A stretch of DNA of 64,000 nt from Pseudaeromonas sharmana. GTDB lineage: Bacteria > Pseudomonadota > Gammaproteobacteria > Enterobacterales > Aeromonadaceae. Location of the stretch: contig NZ_JBHSAF010000014.1 of assembly GCF_042649925.1 (NCBI RefSeq), forward strand, positions 682,001 through 746,000, in the 5' to 3' direction. A model generated the notes under the pieces. The model worked only from the letters and a program-made list of their open reading frames with translations. It ran no database searches and was not told where the DNA came from. Below are positions 52,330-61,483 of this stretch, piece after piece; the first letter of the stretch is position 1; each line of letters starts with the position of its first letter. Made by a program: the position numbers and the translations under genes.

Positions 52330-52871
52330 GATGCTGGCTCCTTCATGATGGATAGCAATTGTTGGCGCAACGCCGTATCCCGACTGTCCGGTGACAACCA
52401 GATCGCCAGGAAGTTATCGCCAAAGCGAGGGTCCTGGATGTTGCCAAGCCGCTGCTGGTGATGAAAAAAGTGGCTGACTCCCTGTCCATCCAGCCAGACG
52501 CTCAGGCGATCGCCCGGGCGCACATCGGGCCACATCTGTGCCAGCGCGTCCAGCCAGCGGGCCTGCTCCTGTGGAGTACCGAGACCAAGCCGCTGCCATT
52601 CAGCGGCGGTGGCGTCCAGCAGATCGCGACGCGGTATGGCCCGGGCGTAGTCGAGTGTCAGCATCAGATTGCGCTGCCCGGGCTGATAGCGCCCATCAGG
52701 GGTGAGCAGGGTCGCCTGGTAGAGCTCCCACCACAGCCAGCTGACGCGAGCCGTGGCCACGACCCGGTAAACAGAGGGCAGTTCAGCTGCGGGGGCGGCG
52801 TTTGCTGTTGACACAGCGCAACAAGACACGACGCCCAAAATCAGTAAGCGGCGCAGAAACGACACAGCCAT
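52326..52871 (-). CDS. exported chalcone-isomerase-like protein
   Basis: A 181-residue protein with a signal peptide (VSCCAVSTANA-APA) and a chalcone-isomerase-like domain (WLWWELYQATLLTPDG, LTLDYARAIPRRDL, VWLDGQGVSHFFHH). Bacterial members near cfa-like genes are thought to bind fatty acids, but none is proven here. The ATG at 52871 has GGAG 9 bases upstream. The 5' end overlaps the DUF2878 gene by 89 bases, an unusually long same-strand overlap. Confidence 0.85.
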   Translation of the reverse strand: MAVSFLRRLLILGVVSCCAVSTANAAPAAELPSVYRVVATARVSWLWWELYQATLLTPDGRYQPGQRNLMLTLDYARAIPRRDLLDATAAEWQRLGLGTPQEQARWLDALAQMWPDVRPGDRLSVWLDGQGVSHFFHHQQRLGNIQDPRFGDNFLAIWLSPDSRDTALRQQLLSIMKEPAS

Positions 52872-53382
52872 GGGTCTCATCTCCAATCCGAGCCAACACC
52901 CAGACCAGTACGGGCAAACACACCATCCAGATCAGCGCCAACAGGATGCCGGTCTGCCATACTCCCAGTGGTAGCGTAACGGCCTGCAAACCGGCAGCGG
53001 ACAGATAGGCCACAGGCCCGCTGATCGCGCCCAATAACGCCAATTGCCAACCACGGCCTGACAACAGCCGCGGCACCAGCCAGGGACCGAGCCCCAAATC
53101 GAGGACGATGACAAAACCGAGCCACAGCAACCACAACCAGGGAGGCACCCAGAGGGTCGAAGACGGGAACTGAAACACCCCCAGCCAGATCAATAACGAA
53201 TCCAGCAGGCCACCGGCGATGGCCAATCCCAACCAGTAGCCACGCCGGCGACAGGATCCGGCCGGATGAAACCAAAACGGTAGCAACATCAGCAGCAGTA
53301 ATGGCCACCAGGTGTCGCCCCGGACAACGGCCAGCAACCAGAACAGATCAAACCCGGCGAGCAGAGCCAGACGCCCTCCCAT
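52783..53382 (-). CDS. DUF2878 membrane protein
   Basis: A 199-residue inner-membrane protein with about five hydrophobic helices (8-40, 50-70, 80-100, 110-135, 140-165) of the DUF2878 family. GGAG of the cfa end lies 9 bases before its ATG. Its basic, Cys-containing tail is encoded by the overlap with the next gene. It recurs beside cfa-like genes in Shewanella/Vibrio-type clusters; function unknown. Confidence 0.85.
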   Translation of the reverse strand: MGGRLALLAGFDLFWLLAVVRGDTWWPLLLLMLLPFWFHPAGSCRRRGYWLGLAIAGGLLDSLLIWLGVFQFPSSTLWVPPWLWLLWLGFVIVLDLGLGPWLVPRLLSGRGWQLALLGAISGPVAYLSAAGLQAVTLPLGVWQTGILLALIWMVCLPVLVWVLARIGDETHGCVVSAPLTDFGRRVLLRCVNSKRRPRS

Positions 53383-53385
53383 CGC

Positions 53386-54714
53386 TTAACGCTCCGGCTC
53401 CAGCCCGCCCTGCCAGCTCAACGGGCCGGGCCGTGCCGCCTCGAAGTGCACCAGACTGATACTGCGCTCGGCAAATCCGCCGGCACAGTAGGCAAAATAG
53501 AAGTGCCATAGGCGGCGGAACTCGTCGCCATACCCCAGCTCGGCCAGAGCTTGCGACTGCGCCTCAAAGCGCTGTGCCCACTCGCGTAATGTGCGGGCAT
53601 AGTGCGGGCCGTAATCCATCAGCCGCACCAGCGTCATATCCGTCTCGCGTTTCAATAGCTCGGTCATCCGGCTGACAGAGGGCAGACAGCCGCCGGGAAA
53701 GATATAACGCTGGATAAAATCAACACCACGACGATACGTGTCATAGCGGCGGTCATCGATGGTGATGGCCTGCAGTAGCAAGCGCCCGCCAGGCCGTAAT
53801 AGGCGCTGCAACGTCTGGAAAAAGGTCGGCAAATAGTGATGACCGACCGCCTCAATCATCTCGACGGAGACCAGCTTGTCGAACTGCCCGTCCAGCAGCC
53901 GGTAGTCCTGTTTCAACAACTGGATCCGCTGTTCCAGGCCCTCTTCGGCAATCCGTCGCGCAGCGTAGGCATGCTGCGCGTCAGAAATGGTGGTGGTGGT
54001 CACCCGGCAGCCGTACTCGCGCGCGGCAAAGATCGCCAGTTCACCCCAACCGGTACCAATCTCCAGCAGGTGATCCTGCGGACCGAGCTCCAGCTTGTCA
54101 CAGATCAGGCGCAGTTTGTGGCACTGCGCCTCCGCCAGCGAGGACGAGGCAGAGGGGTAGATGGCAGAGGAGTACTGCATCAAGGGATCGAGAAAGCGCT
54201 GATAAAGGGCATTCCCCAGATCATAATGCGCCATGATATTGCGCTTGGAACCCTGCAGTGAATTACGATCCCGCCAGCTGATCCAGCGCCGCAGTGGCCA
54301 CGTCGCCCAGGCAAAACGCTGCTCGATTCGATCCAACCAGGGCAAGTTACGCGCCAGCAACCGAATCACCGCCTCCATGTGCGGACTGTGCCACTGTCCG
54401 GCCAGATGACTCTCCGCGGCACCAAGGCTGCCGCCCAGTATGACCTGGCGATAAAACTGCCGGTCGAGCACTGTGATCTCCGCAACCAATGGCGCAGCGG
54501 TATCCACCTGTCCGAACAGATAGCGCTCAGCACCGTCATGCAAAATGAGCTGTCCGCCCTGCAGACCTGACAGACCGTGCAATATCAGTGACTTGGCCTG
54601 ACGGGTCAGCCACTCCGGTGGTGTCCGCTGGACGATGTCAGCGTCGGCTAACGCCAGGCTGGCTTCGCTCTTACCATCATGGGTTAGCTGGTTTCTTGTG
54701 TCCTGAATGGCCAT
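53386..54714 (-). CDS. cfa: cyclopropane-fatty-acyl-phospholipid synthase family protein
   Basis: A 442-residue SAM-dependent methyltransferase acting on double bonds of membrane phospholipid acyl chains. The N-terminal lipid-binding half (about 30-150) and the catalytic half carry YDLGNALYQRFLD, the SAM site LLEIGTGWGELAIFAA, and SVEMIEAVGH. Within this operon (FAD oxidoreductase, DUF1365) it may instead be a UfaM-like enzyme of furan fatty-acid formation, as in Rhodobacter. The start overlaps the DUF1365 gene by 38 bases. Confidence 0.9.
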   Translation of the reverse strand: MAIQDTRNQLTHDGKSEASLALADADIVQRTPPEWLTRQAKSLILHGLSGLQGGQLILHDGAERYLFGQVDTAAPLVAEITVLDRQFYRQVILGGSLGAAESHLAGQWHSPHMEAVIRLLARNLPWLDRIEQRFAWATWPLRRWISWRDRNSLQGSKRNIMAHYDLGNALYQRFLDPLMQYSSAIYPSASSSLAEAQCHKLRLICDKLELGPQDHLLEIGTGWGELAIFAAREYGCRVTTTTISDAQHAYAARRIAEEGLEQRIQLLKQDYRLLDGQFDKLVSVEMIEAVGHHYLPTFFQTLQRLLRPGGRLLLQAITIDDRRYDTYRRGVDFIQRYIFPGGCLPSVSRMTELLKRETDMTLVRLMDYGPHYARTLREWAQRFEAQSQALAELGYGDEFRRLWHFYFAYCAGGFAERSISLVHFEAARPGPLSWQGGLEPER

Positions 54715-55462
54715 AGAATGGTACTCGCTTGATAAACAATCGACAGGCTTGCCAGTAGATGCCCAGCAAGATTTTTAATGTCATGACCGGCCAATGCCGC
54801 AGCAGCCCGCGCCAGCTACTGCTTGTCATGGCATGGTGTTTTAACGTCAGGGTGGCATCAAACAGTTTACGTGTCTGATGCACGTCATGGTTTTCGATGT
54901 GGATCCCAAGACGCCGCCCCGGTGGCGTAACCCGCCAGTGGTACTCCATCTGTAAATCCATAAAAGGCGATACCGTAAACGTCTTGGCACTGGGCACCGG
55001 AGCCATCAGATCGACCAGGTAGCAATGCCACTCTCCCCAGGGAGTATTGCTGACCTCGGCAAGCAGATAGCGTGGCAGCGAGCCCTGGTAGCAATAGTAA
55101 AAATTGACCGGACTGAAATAGATGCCAAGGCAGCGCAGGTTCGCCAGCTGTACCACGCGATCTGCCCCTGCGATGCTGCGCGCCCCTCCAAGCCGTTGCA
55201 CTTCCTGCCACACGGCTTCTTTTAAAGGTAATTGGTGATCGGATCCCGCCAGGTAATCCCTGCGATACCAACTGACCATGGCCCAGCGTTCAAGTCCAAA
55301 CCAGCGGCAGCGGGCTGCAATGTCAGGCAAGCGATCAAGATCCAGCGCCAGCATGTAAAGGCTGTAACCGAAGGCATGTTGCCGTGGATAGAAGCGACGA
55401 TGACGGATCCAGCCACTGTAGATGGCCGCATCCTGGATGCCAGATTCCGCAACCACGCTCAT
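54677..55462 (-). CDS. DUF1365 protein
   Basis: A 261-residue DUF1365 protein with IYSGWIRHRRFYPRQHAFGY near the N-terminus, LGIYFSPVNFYYCYQ and VSPFMDLQMEYHWRV. The family always travels with the FAD amine-oxidase-like and cfa-like genes. The ATG at 55462 lies in the stop of the preceding gene (ATGA) behind GAGAGG; a longer reading upstream is rejected. Biochemical role unknown. Confidence 0.92.
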   Translation of the reverse strand: MSVVAESGIQDAAIYSGWIRHRRFYPRQHAFGYSLYMLALDLDRLPDIAARCRWFGLERWAMVSWYRRDYLAGSDHQLPLKEAVWQEVQRLGGARSIAGADRVVQLANLRCLGIYFSPVNFYYCYQGSLPRYLLAEVSNTPWGEWHCYLVDLMAPVPSAKTFTVSPFMDLQMEYHWRVTPPGRRLGIHIENHDVHQTRKLFDATLTLKHHAMTSSSWRGLLRHWPVMTLKILLGIYWQACRLFIKRVPFYGHSGHKKPANP

Positions 55463-56706
55463 AAATCCTCTCCCAGGCGCCGACAGACATCTACGGCACT
55501 GCGTACTCCATCTTCGTGAAAACCGTTGTACCAGTAGGCGCCGCAAAAATGGGTACTACGCTGGCCGCAGATCTGTTCACGCTGCTGTTGTGCCGCGATG
55601 GCCGCAGGATCAAACACCGGGTGTTGGTAGACAAACTTGGCCAGCACCTTGGCTTCGTCGATCAGATCGGTCCGGTTCAACGTCACACAGAAGGTAGCCG
55701 GTGCCGTTATGCCCTGCAGGCGGTTCATGTTGTACGTCACCGCAGCAGGCTGTTGCTCATCACCGGTCAACAGATAGTTCCAACTCGCCCACGCCTTGGG
55801 CCGACGAGGCAGCAAACGAGTATCCGTATGCAGCCAGACCTGATTGTCACGATAACCGATAGCCCCCAGAATCCGCCGCTCCTCCTCGCTGGCATCACCC
55901 AGCAACGCCAATGCCTGATCGCTGTGACACGCCAGTATGATGGCATCGAACTCGGCAGCATGATCGGCAAACTCGATACGCACGCCGCGTTCATGCCGAT
56001 AGATGCGCTGAATATGCCGACCGGTGTGGATCCCCTGTCGCCAGCCTTGAGTCAGTGGCGCGATATAACTGCTTGAGCCACCCGGCAGGACATGCCACTG
56101 CGGGCGGTGGCCGATGTTTAACAATCCATGGTTATTAAAAAATTGCAGAAAAAAATGCAGCGGGAAATCGCGCATCCCGGAGAGTGATGATGACCAGATG
56201 GCCGCGCCCATTGGCAGAATGTAATGGCGGGCAAAGAATGAGCTATAGCCATGCGCCTGGAGATAGTCCCCCAGCGTGATCCATTGCGTCGCACGGCCTT
56301 GGCTCAGATGCAGCTTGGCTTCCCGATTAAAACGCAGTATCTCGCGAACAAACAGGTAGAAACGCGGCGACAACAGGTGCTGGCGCTTGGCAAACAGGGT
56401 ATCGAGATTGTGACCGTTATACTCAAAGTCGCTCTCCGGCGCACTGACAGCGAAGCTCATCTCGGTGGGTTGCGCGCTGATGCCAATGCGCGCAAGCAAA
56501 CGCTGAAATAACGGATAGGTCCAATCATTGAACACAATAAAACCGGTGTCGATGGCATATGCCTGTCCCTGATACTCCACCGGAAACGTATGGGTATGGC
56601 CCCCGATACGCTGATCGCTCTCAAACAGCGTGATCTCATGCTGGCGGTGCAGCAAGTAGCCACAGGTCAGACCCGAAATGCCACTGCCTACTATCGCTAT
56701 TCTCAT
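55459..56706 (-). CDS. FAD-dependent amine-oxidase-like oxidoreductase
   Basis: A 415-residue flavoprotein. The dinucleotide-binding site RIAIVGSGISGLTCGYLL is at the N-terminus, with the acidic FES and the GGHTHTF second motif. The C-terminus carries the FAD-closing HFCGAYWYNGFHEDGV. Homologues beside cfa genes are annotated as cyclopropane synthesis proteins and include fatty-acyl desaturases (UfaD) of furan fatty-acid pathways. Overlaps DUF1365 by 4 bases. Confidence 0.9.
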   Translation of the reverse strand: MRIAIVGSGISGLTCGYLLHRQHEITLFESDQRIGGHTHTFPVEYQGQAYAIDTGFIVFNDWTYPLFQRLLARIGISAQPTEMSFAVSAPESDFEYNGHNLDTLFAKRQHLLSPRFYLFVREILRFNREAKLHLSQGRATQWITLGDYLQAHGYSSFFARHYILPMGAAIWSSSLSGMRDFPLHFFLQFFNNHGLLNIGHRPQWHVLPGGSSSYIAPLTQGWRQGIHTGRHIQRIYRHERGVRIEFADHAAEFDAIILACHSDQALALLGDASEEERRILGAIGYRDNQVWLHTDTRLLPRRPKAWASWNYLLTGDEQQPAAVTYNMNRLQGITAPATFCVTLNRTDLIDEAKVLAKFVYQHPVFDPAAIAAQQQREQICGQRSTHFCGAYWYNGFHEDGVRSAVDVCRRLGEDL

Positions 56707-56749
56707 CGTATCGCTCCGGCTAGATACAGGTTAAGGGTGAAGATTCGAG

Positions 56750-57499
56750 TTATTTGCCCGCGGCCACTGTCGGGGCACGCTGGATCATCCTGAGTGCCAC
56801 TCTGCGCCACAGCCCGCCGGGCAGCCACGAAAGGAGTCGCATGGGCCAGTGTAGCCGTCGGGGAAAGTCGATAACAGCGCGACCAGCGGCAAGTCCGTCA
56901 CGGATTTGACGACTGGCCTCGCTGACGGATATCAAGGTTGGCATCGCAAAGTCATTGCGCCGCGTCAACGGCGTATCGACAAACCCGGGGCGGATCAACG
57001 ACAGCGACAAGCCATATGTCGCCAATGTGATGGCCAGTGTTCGAGCCAGGTACTCTCCTGCGGCCTTTGCGGTGCCATACAATTCGGCGCGAGGCAGCGG
57101 CAACAGGGTCACGGCCGAACTCACCCAGCCGATGCGACTGCCCCGTTCCAGCCGGGGGAGCAGCTCATGCAACACAGTCACAGCGCCAAACAGATTGGCA
57201 TGCAACATGGGCTGCAGCGCCGCGACTGACAGCTGACCGGGATCATCCAGATAGTGACAATCGCCGGCATTGAGGATCACTAGCTGGGGCGCGGGGTGTG
57301 CCGTCAGGGCATCATGTACCTGTTGCGGGTTGTCATGGTCAAAGCAGACAGGCTGAATCAGCGGGCTGTGGCAAGCCAGCTCTGCCAGCCGTTCCGCATT
57401 CCGGCCACAAGCCAGCACCTGCCACCCGGCACTGGCATAATCCCGCGCCAGTTGATAGCCTATCCCGGATGAAGCACCGGTTATCAACACGCAGTTCAT
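56750..57499 (-). CDS. short-chain dehydrogenase/reductase
   Basis: A 249-residue NAD(P)-dependent SDR. The cofactor motif TGASSGIGYQLARDYA is at residue 7. NAGD is at about 77, the catalytic Ser is in WVSSAVT, and YGTAKAAGEYLARTLA supplies Tyr-x3-Lys. A PGFVDTPLT follows. It overlaps the upstream NTF2-like gene (ATGA) and lies 43 bases before the FAD gene, so belongs to the operon. Substrate unknown. Confidence 0.92.
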   Translation of the reverse strand: MNCVLITGASSGIGYQLARDYASAGWQVLACGRNAERLAELACHSPLIQPVCFDHDNPQQVHDALTAHPAPQLVILNAGDCHYLDDPGQLSVAALQPMLHANLFGAVTVLHELLPRLERGSRIGWVSSAVTLLPLPRAELYGTAKAAGEYLARTLAITLATYGLSLSLIRPGFVDTPLTRRNDFAMPTLISVSEASRQIRDGLAAGRAVIDFPRRLHWPMRLLSWLPGGLWRRVALRMIQRAPTVAAGK

Positions 57500-57987
57500 C
57501 TTGCCCCCCCCACTCCTCGCTTGATCCAGCCAATCAACGGCCCGAGCAGCGGTAGCCGTTCATAGAGCATGGCCCCCATGTCAAAGTAATCACGATGCCA
57601 ATAAACCTGATCGGAAAAACGCAGATGGGTCACGCCATCGAAGCTAAACGGTCGACTGCCATTGAGCCGTGAGTGGCACAGAGTCATGCTCCAGGTCAAC
57701 CAGGCTTCGCCATCATGCTCCTGAACACTGTTGATCTGTATCTGCGCCTGACGCAAGTTGGCATACAGGTGTTCAAAATAGCGCTCCAGTTCCGGCAGGC
57801 CGCTGATGTGGTGGGCCGGATCGGAAAAGGCGATGTCAGGGCTATAGATTTCACGCAAAAAACCAAGGTGATGTTTATCCAGTTGCGGGAACAGGATCAG
57901 CAAACGTATCACCGCCTCGCTGCGGGCGCCCTTGCTGCGTGCCGCCTCTATGCCGCTATTCCACGGTCCGATCCTTGCTGTTGCCAT
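57496..57987 (-). CDS. NTF2/SnoaL-like protein, first gene of lipid operon
   Basis: A 163-residue cone-shaped alpha+beta protein of the SnoaL/NTF2 superfamily. FLREIYSPDIAFSDPAHHISG and LNGSRPFSFDGVTHLRFSDQVYWHRDYFDMGAML give the core strands. It may bind or isomerise a hydrophobic substrate. As first gene of eight, its upstream region (57988-58141), shared with the divergent speE, should contain the operon promoter; I could not identify a clear ECF- or CarH/LitR-type site there. Confidence 0.87.
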   Translation of the reverse strand: MATARIGPWNSGIEAARSKGARSEAVIRLLILFPQLDKHHLGFLREIYSPDIAFSDPAHHISGLPELERYFEHLYANLRQAQIQINSVQEHDGEAWLTWSMTLCHSRLNGSRPFSFDGVTHLRFSDQVYWHRDYFDMGAMLYERLPLLGPLIGWIKRGVGGAR

Positions 57988-58141
57988 CGCATCCTCTCCT
58001 GCAACCCCATGATAATCCTAGTACGAATCAACTCATGTCAGGGATCAGTGCCACTATGACAACTCTCTGCCATGGCGCACAGCCTGGTTGGCACATCGCT
58101 GTTACGCTCAGCACATCAACGTTGGTCTCAAGGAGCCCAGA

Positions 58142-59074
58142 ATGGCCCAGCATCGCCGGCACACCACCTCAGCACAGCCGCAGCACACGGAAGCGGTTCG
58201 CTATGAAACCCTGAGCAGAGATCTGGCGCTGTGTTTGCAGCCCGAGGCTTGTCTGCACTCGCAACACACCGGTTTGCAACAGTTGGAGGTCTTGCAAACA
58301 GCCAGCTTTGGCCGTCTATTCCGGCTGGATGAGTGCGTGATGACCACTGAAGCCGACGAATGGGTCTATCATGAGAACCTGTGCCACCCAGCCGCGATTG
58401 CGCTACCCCATCCACAACGCGCACTGATTATCGGTGGCGGGGATGGCGGCTCGGCGCGCCAACTGCTCAAACACCCGACGCTGCGAGAGATCGTCGTATG
58501 CGAGATCGATGCGGCTGTCATCGCGATGGCTCGCGAATACCTGTTTACCGTGCACCAAGGCGCCCTGGACGATCCGCATCTGCAGATCGTCATCGCCGAC
58601 GGTGCCGACTATGTCAAAACCGCGTCCGGGTGCTTTGATCTGATCCTTCTCGATCTGACCGATCCGCAAGGTCTGGCGGCAGCGCTGTATAGCGCCGACT
58701 TTTTTCGGGCATGCGCCCGTCTGCTGGGAGCGCAGGGTTGCCTGTGCCTGCACCTGGCCTCACCCATGCTGCACCCCGAGCGCGTCACCGCCCTGCTCGT
58801 TGAACTGGGCCAGGTATTTGCCATCGTGCGCCCGTATCAGATCCCGGTCACCCTCTACGGCGGAAGCTGGACACTGGCCTGTGCCAGTCAGCAAACTGAC
58901 ATTGCCGCGCTGAGTGCCGAACAGGTAGAACTGCAACTGGCGATGCGCGGCATTGACAATCTGCAGTACTACAATGGCGGCACCCATGTCGGTGCCTTGG
59001 CATTGCCCAATTACTTACAGCGGTTGTGTCATGATGCCCTGGCCGCAGGCAAGCGGGCTAAGCCGCTCAGCTGA
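58142..59074 (+). CDS. speE: polyamine aminopropyltransferase (spermidine synthase)
   Basis: A 310-residue cytosolic enzyme that moves an aminopropyl group from decarboxylated SAM to putrescine. The SAM-site loop LIIGGGDGGSARQLLKH, EIDAAVIAMA and the catalytic Asp region LILLDLTDPQG are present. Length is slightly above the usual 285-290, with an N-terminal basic/His-rich extension. AAGGAG lies 7 bases before the ATG. No speD is adjacent, so decarboxylated SAM must come from elsewhere. Confidence 0.9.
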   Translation: MAQHRRHTTSAQPQHTEAVRYETLSRDLALCLQPEACLHSQHTGLQQLEVLQTASFGRLFRLDECVMTTEADEWVYHENLCHPAAIALPHPQRALIIGGGDGGSARQLLKHPTLREIVVCEIDAAVIAMAREYLFTVHQGALDDPHLQIVIADGADYVKTASGCFDLILLDLTDPQGLAAALYSADFFRACARLLGAQGCLCLHLASPMLHPERVTALLVELGQVFAIVRPYQIPVTLYGGSWTLACASQQTDIAALSAEQVELQLAMRGIDNLQYYNGGTHVGALALPNYLQRLCHDALAAGKRAKPLS

Positions 59075-59076
59075 CC

Positions 59077-60492
59077 TCAACCGGGCAAGGCCCGGAACAT
59101 GGCCAGGGTCAGTTCCCGCGCGACGGCATGTTCGACCATGGGCGCAGGATAGTCACATTGACGCCCTCGCAGCTGCAACCAGCGGTGCGGGGCATGAATG
59201 TCACTGGCGGGGACATCGGCCAGCTCAGGCAGGTAGCGACGGATAAACGTACCATCCGGGTCGAATTTCTGGCTCTGTGTGGTGGGGTTGAAGATCCGGA
59301 ACCAGGGGGCAGCATCGGCACCTGTGCCCGCAGACCACTGCCAACCACCGTTGTTCGCTGCCAGCTCGCCATCGATCAACTGTTGCATGAAGTAGCGCTC
59401 GCCCCACCACCATGGCAATTGCAGATCCTTGGTCAAAAACGAAGCCACTATCATCCTTAACCGATTATGCATCCAGCCGGTCTGATTGAGGCAACGCATG
59501 GCCGCATCGACAATCGGATAACCGGTCCTGCCCTGACACCAGAGCGCAAACTGGGCGTCATCCTGACGCCAGGCGAGCGCCGCCATCTCGGGTTTGAACG
59601 GTTGCCCCCGACTGAGCCTGGGCTCCAGTGCCAGCAGATGTTGGTAAAACTCACGCCATATCAGCTCATTGAGCCAGGCAAAACCGGGAGCGCCTTTCTC
59701 TGCCGGCAAGGGGCCAAGCGCCTCCATCAGCGCCAACAGGCATTGCCGTATGCTGATGACACCCAGCGCCAGATAGGGTGATAGCCGGCTGGTCGCCGCT
59801 AGGGATGGCACATCCCGTAACTCGGCATAGGCGACCGCCTGGTAGCGGACAAAGTCCCACAACTGCTGCCGTACGGCCTTTTCCGTCACCGGCCAGGACT
59901 CGCTGTCCAGCCGCGGATAGTCACAACGCCACTCCGACCACGACAACGGTGCGCCCTGAGGAGCAGGCAATGGCGCCACCTGGACTCCTTGCGCCAGTAC
60001 CTGCTTGAGCCAGGCACGGCTAAATGGAGTGAACACCTTGAACATATCGCCATTGGCAGTCAGAACCTGTCCCGGCGGCAAGACGCAGCGTTCGTCGAAC
60101 CAATGACACTCGATTCCCTGTTGCGTTAAACGGGCACTGACAGTCGCATCGCGTCGCATCTCATCCAGCGGTAGTTCCCGATTGGCATATAAGGCAGCAG
60201 GCGCCAGACCCAGCCATTGCTGCAGGGCGGCAGGCACGTCGGCAAACCGCGGCACACTCAGACAGTGCAGCGCTATGCCCCGTGCCGCCAGCTCAGCCCC
60301 CAGGGCGTTGACCCGCCTGAGCAGCAAGTCGGCACGCCGCGGCCCCAACTGATGGCGCTGCCAGGTTTGTGGCGTCGCGACATACACGGCTTCAAGAACC
60401 ACCCCTGCCTGTATGGCCGCCTTGGTGGCAGCCGCCAAGCCTGGGTTGTCGTGGATCCGCAAGTCATGTCGAAACCAGAATACGATACGCAC
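59077..60492 (-). CDS. phrB: deoxyribodipyrimidine photolyase PhrB
   Basis: A 471-residue class I CPD photolyase that repairs UV dimers with blue light. The N-terminal photoantenna domain has WFRHDLRIHDNPGL. The C-terminal FAD domain has GYPIVDAAMRCLNQTGWMHN, LPWWWGERYFMQ, NNGGWQWSAGTGADAAPWFR and IFNPTTQSQKFD. The GTG at 60492 follows AAGGAG by 5 bases and matches the family start RIVFWFRHDL. Sixteen to twenty-two bases separate it from the upstream TudS-like gene, the classic ybgA-phrB pairing. Confidence 0.95.
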   Translation of the reverse strand: MRIVFWFRHDLRIHDNPGLAAATKAAIQAGVVLEAVYVATPQTWQRHQLGPRRADLLLRRVNALGAELAARGIALHCLSVPRFADVPAALQQWLGLAPAALYANRELPLDEMRRDATVSARLTQQGIECHWFDERCVLPPGQVLTANGDMFKVFTPFSRAWLKQVLAQGVQVAPLPAPQGAPLSWSEWRCDYPRLDSESWPVTEKAVRQQLWDFVRYQAVAYAELRDVPSLAATSRLSPYLALGVISIRQCLLALMEALGPLPAEKGAPGFAWLNELIWREFYQHLLALEPRLSRGQPFKPEMAALAWRQDDAQFALWCQGRTGYPIVDAAMRCLNQTGWMHNRLRMIVASFLTKDLQLPWWWGERYFMQQLIDGELAANNGGWQWSAGTGADAAPWFRIFNPTTQSQKFDPDGTFIRRYLPELADVPASDIHAPHRWLQLRGRQCDYPAPMVEHAVARELTLAMFRALPG

Positions 60493-60514
60493 AGCCACTC
60501 CTTGAATCGGTCAC

Positions 60515-61483
60515 TTACAGTCCGTAACGCAGCGCCAGCTCTTCCGGATAGGGATGAAGGTAAACCTGCTGCTGTAAATAGGCATTCGGGTATTCACGCA
60601 GATAGTGTTGCAACAGTGTCATCGGCGCCATCAACGGCAAGATGCCGCGACGGTACTTGTCGATAGAGCCTTGCAATTCGGCTTTCTGCGCCGCCGTCAG
60701 TTGTTTCTTGAAATAGCCCTGCAGGTGCTGCAAGACATTGGTGTGATTGCGGCGCGTCGCCCGACAGCGTAGCGCCTGCATCAGACCGGCACTGTAGCGT
60801 TCGGCAATGTGCTGCAGTGGCAGCTCGGTCATATTGGCCAGATAGCGCCCCAGTTCGCGATAAGCCCCGGGATGATGCGCCAGCAACTGATACTTGTAGC
60901 GCGAGTGGAACGCGATCAACCGTCCGCGCGTTACGCCTTGGCGACACAGCTGCTGCCAGTCATGGTACGCAAATACCCGCATGACAAAATTCTCCCGCAA
61001 CTCGGGATCGTTCAGCCGGCCATCCTCTTCCACCGGCAGCAGCGGCAGCTGTTGCATCAGGGTCCGGGCATACACACCGATCCCGACCTTGGCGCCGGCC
61101 GCCTCACCGTAGAGTCGGACCCGCTCCATACCGCAGCTGGGCGACTTGGCGCAGAACACATAACCGCTCAGATGGCCCAACTTCTGGCTCATCGTCATCG
61201 CGTAATCCGTCAGCGGTTGCGTGACATCGAAACTCCCATCTCCGGCTTCCACTCGCGTCTCCCCCTGACGCTGCACCAGCCGAATCGTCGGCCTGGGAAC
61301 CCCAAGCCCGATGGCCACTTCAGGACAGACGGGTTCAAACTGGAAGTAGTGACTCAAGATCTGCTCACAGAAGTCAGCCCGCTTATGGCCACCGTCATAA
61401 CGCACCTTGTGCCCGAGCAGGCAAGCGCTGATTCCGACTACGATGCCGGGCTCAGCGCGCGGAGAAATAACGCTGTCAACCAT
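60515..61483 (-). CDS. DUF523-DUF1722 (TudS-YbgA) fusion protein
   Basis: A 322-residue two-domain protein. The N-terminal DUF523 part (about 12-150) matches TudS thiouracil desulfidases, with cysteines in GISACLLGHKVRYDGG, PVCPEVAIGLGVPRP and KSPSCGMERV that would bind a [4Fe-4S] cluster. The C-terminal DUF1722/YbgA part (about 190-310) begins FHSRYKYQLLAHHP. Operon with phrB suggests a role in damaged or thio-modified nucleobases; this is inference. GAGG lies before the ATG. Confidence 0.9.
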   Translation of the reverse strand: MVDSVISPRAEPGIVVGISACLLGHKVRYDGGHKRADFCEQILSHYFQFEPVCPEVAIGLGVPRPTIRLVQRQGETRVEAGDGSFDVTQPLTDYAMTMSQKLGHLSGYVFCAKSPSCGMERVRLYGEAAGAKVGIGVYARTLMQQLPLLPVEEDGRLNDPELRENFVMRVFAYHDWQQLCRQGVTRGRLIAFHSRYKYQLLAHHPGAYRELGRYLANMTELPLQHIAERYSAGLMQALRCRATRRNHTNVLQHLQGYFKKQLTAAQKAELQGSIDKYRRGILPLMAPMTLLQHYLREYPNAYLQQQVYLHPYPEELALRYGL

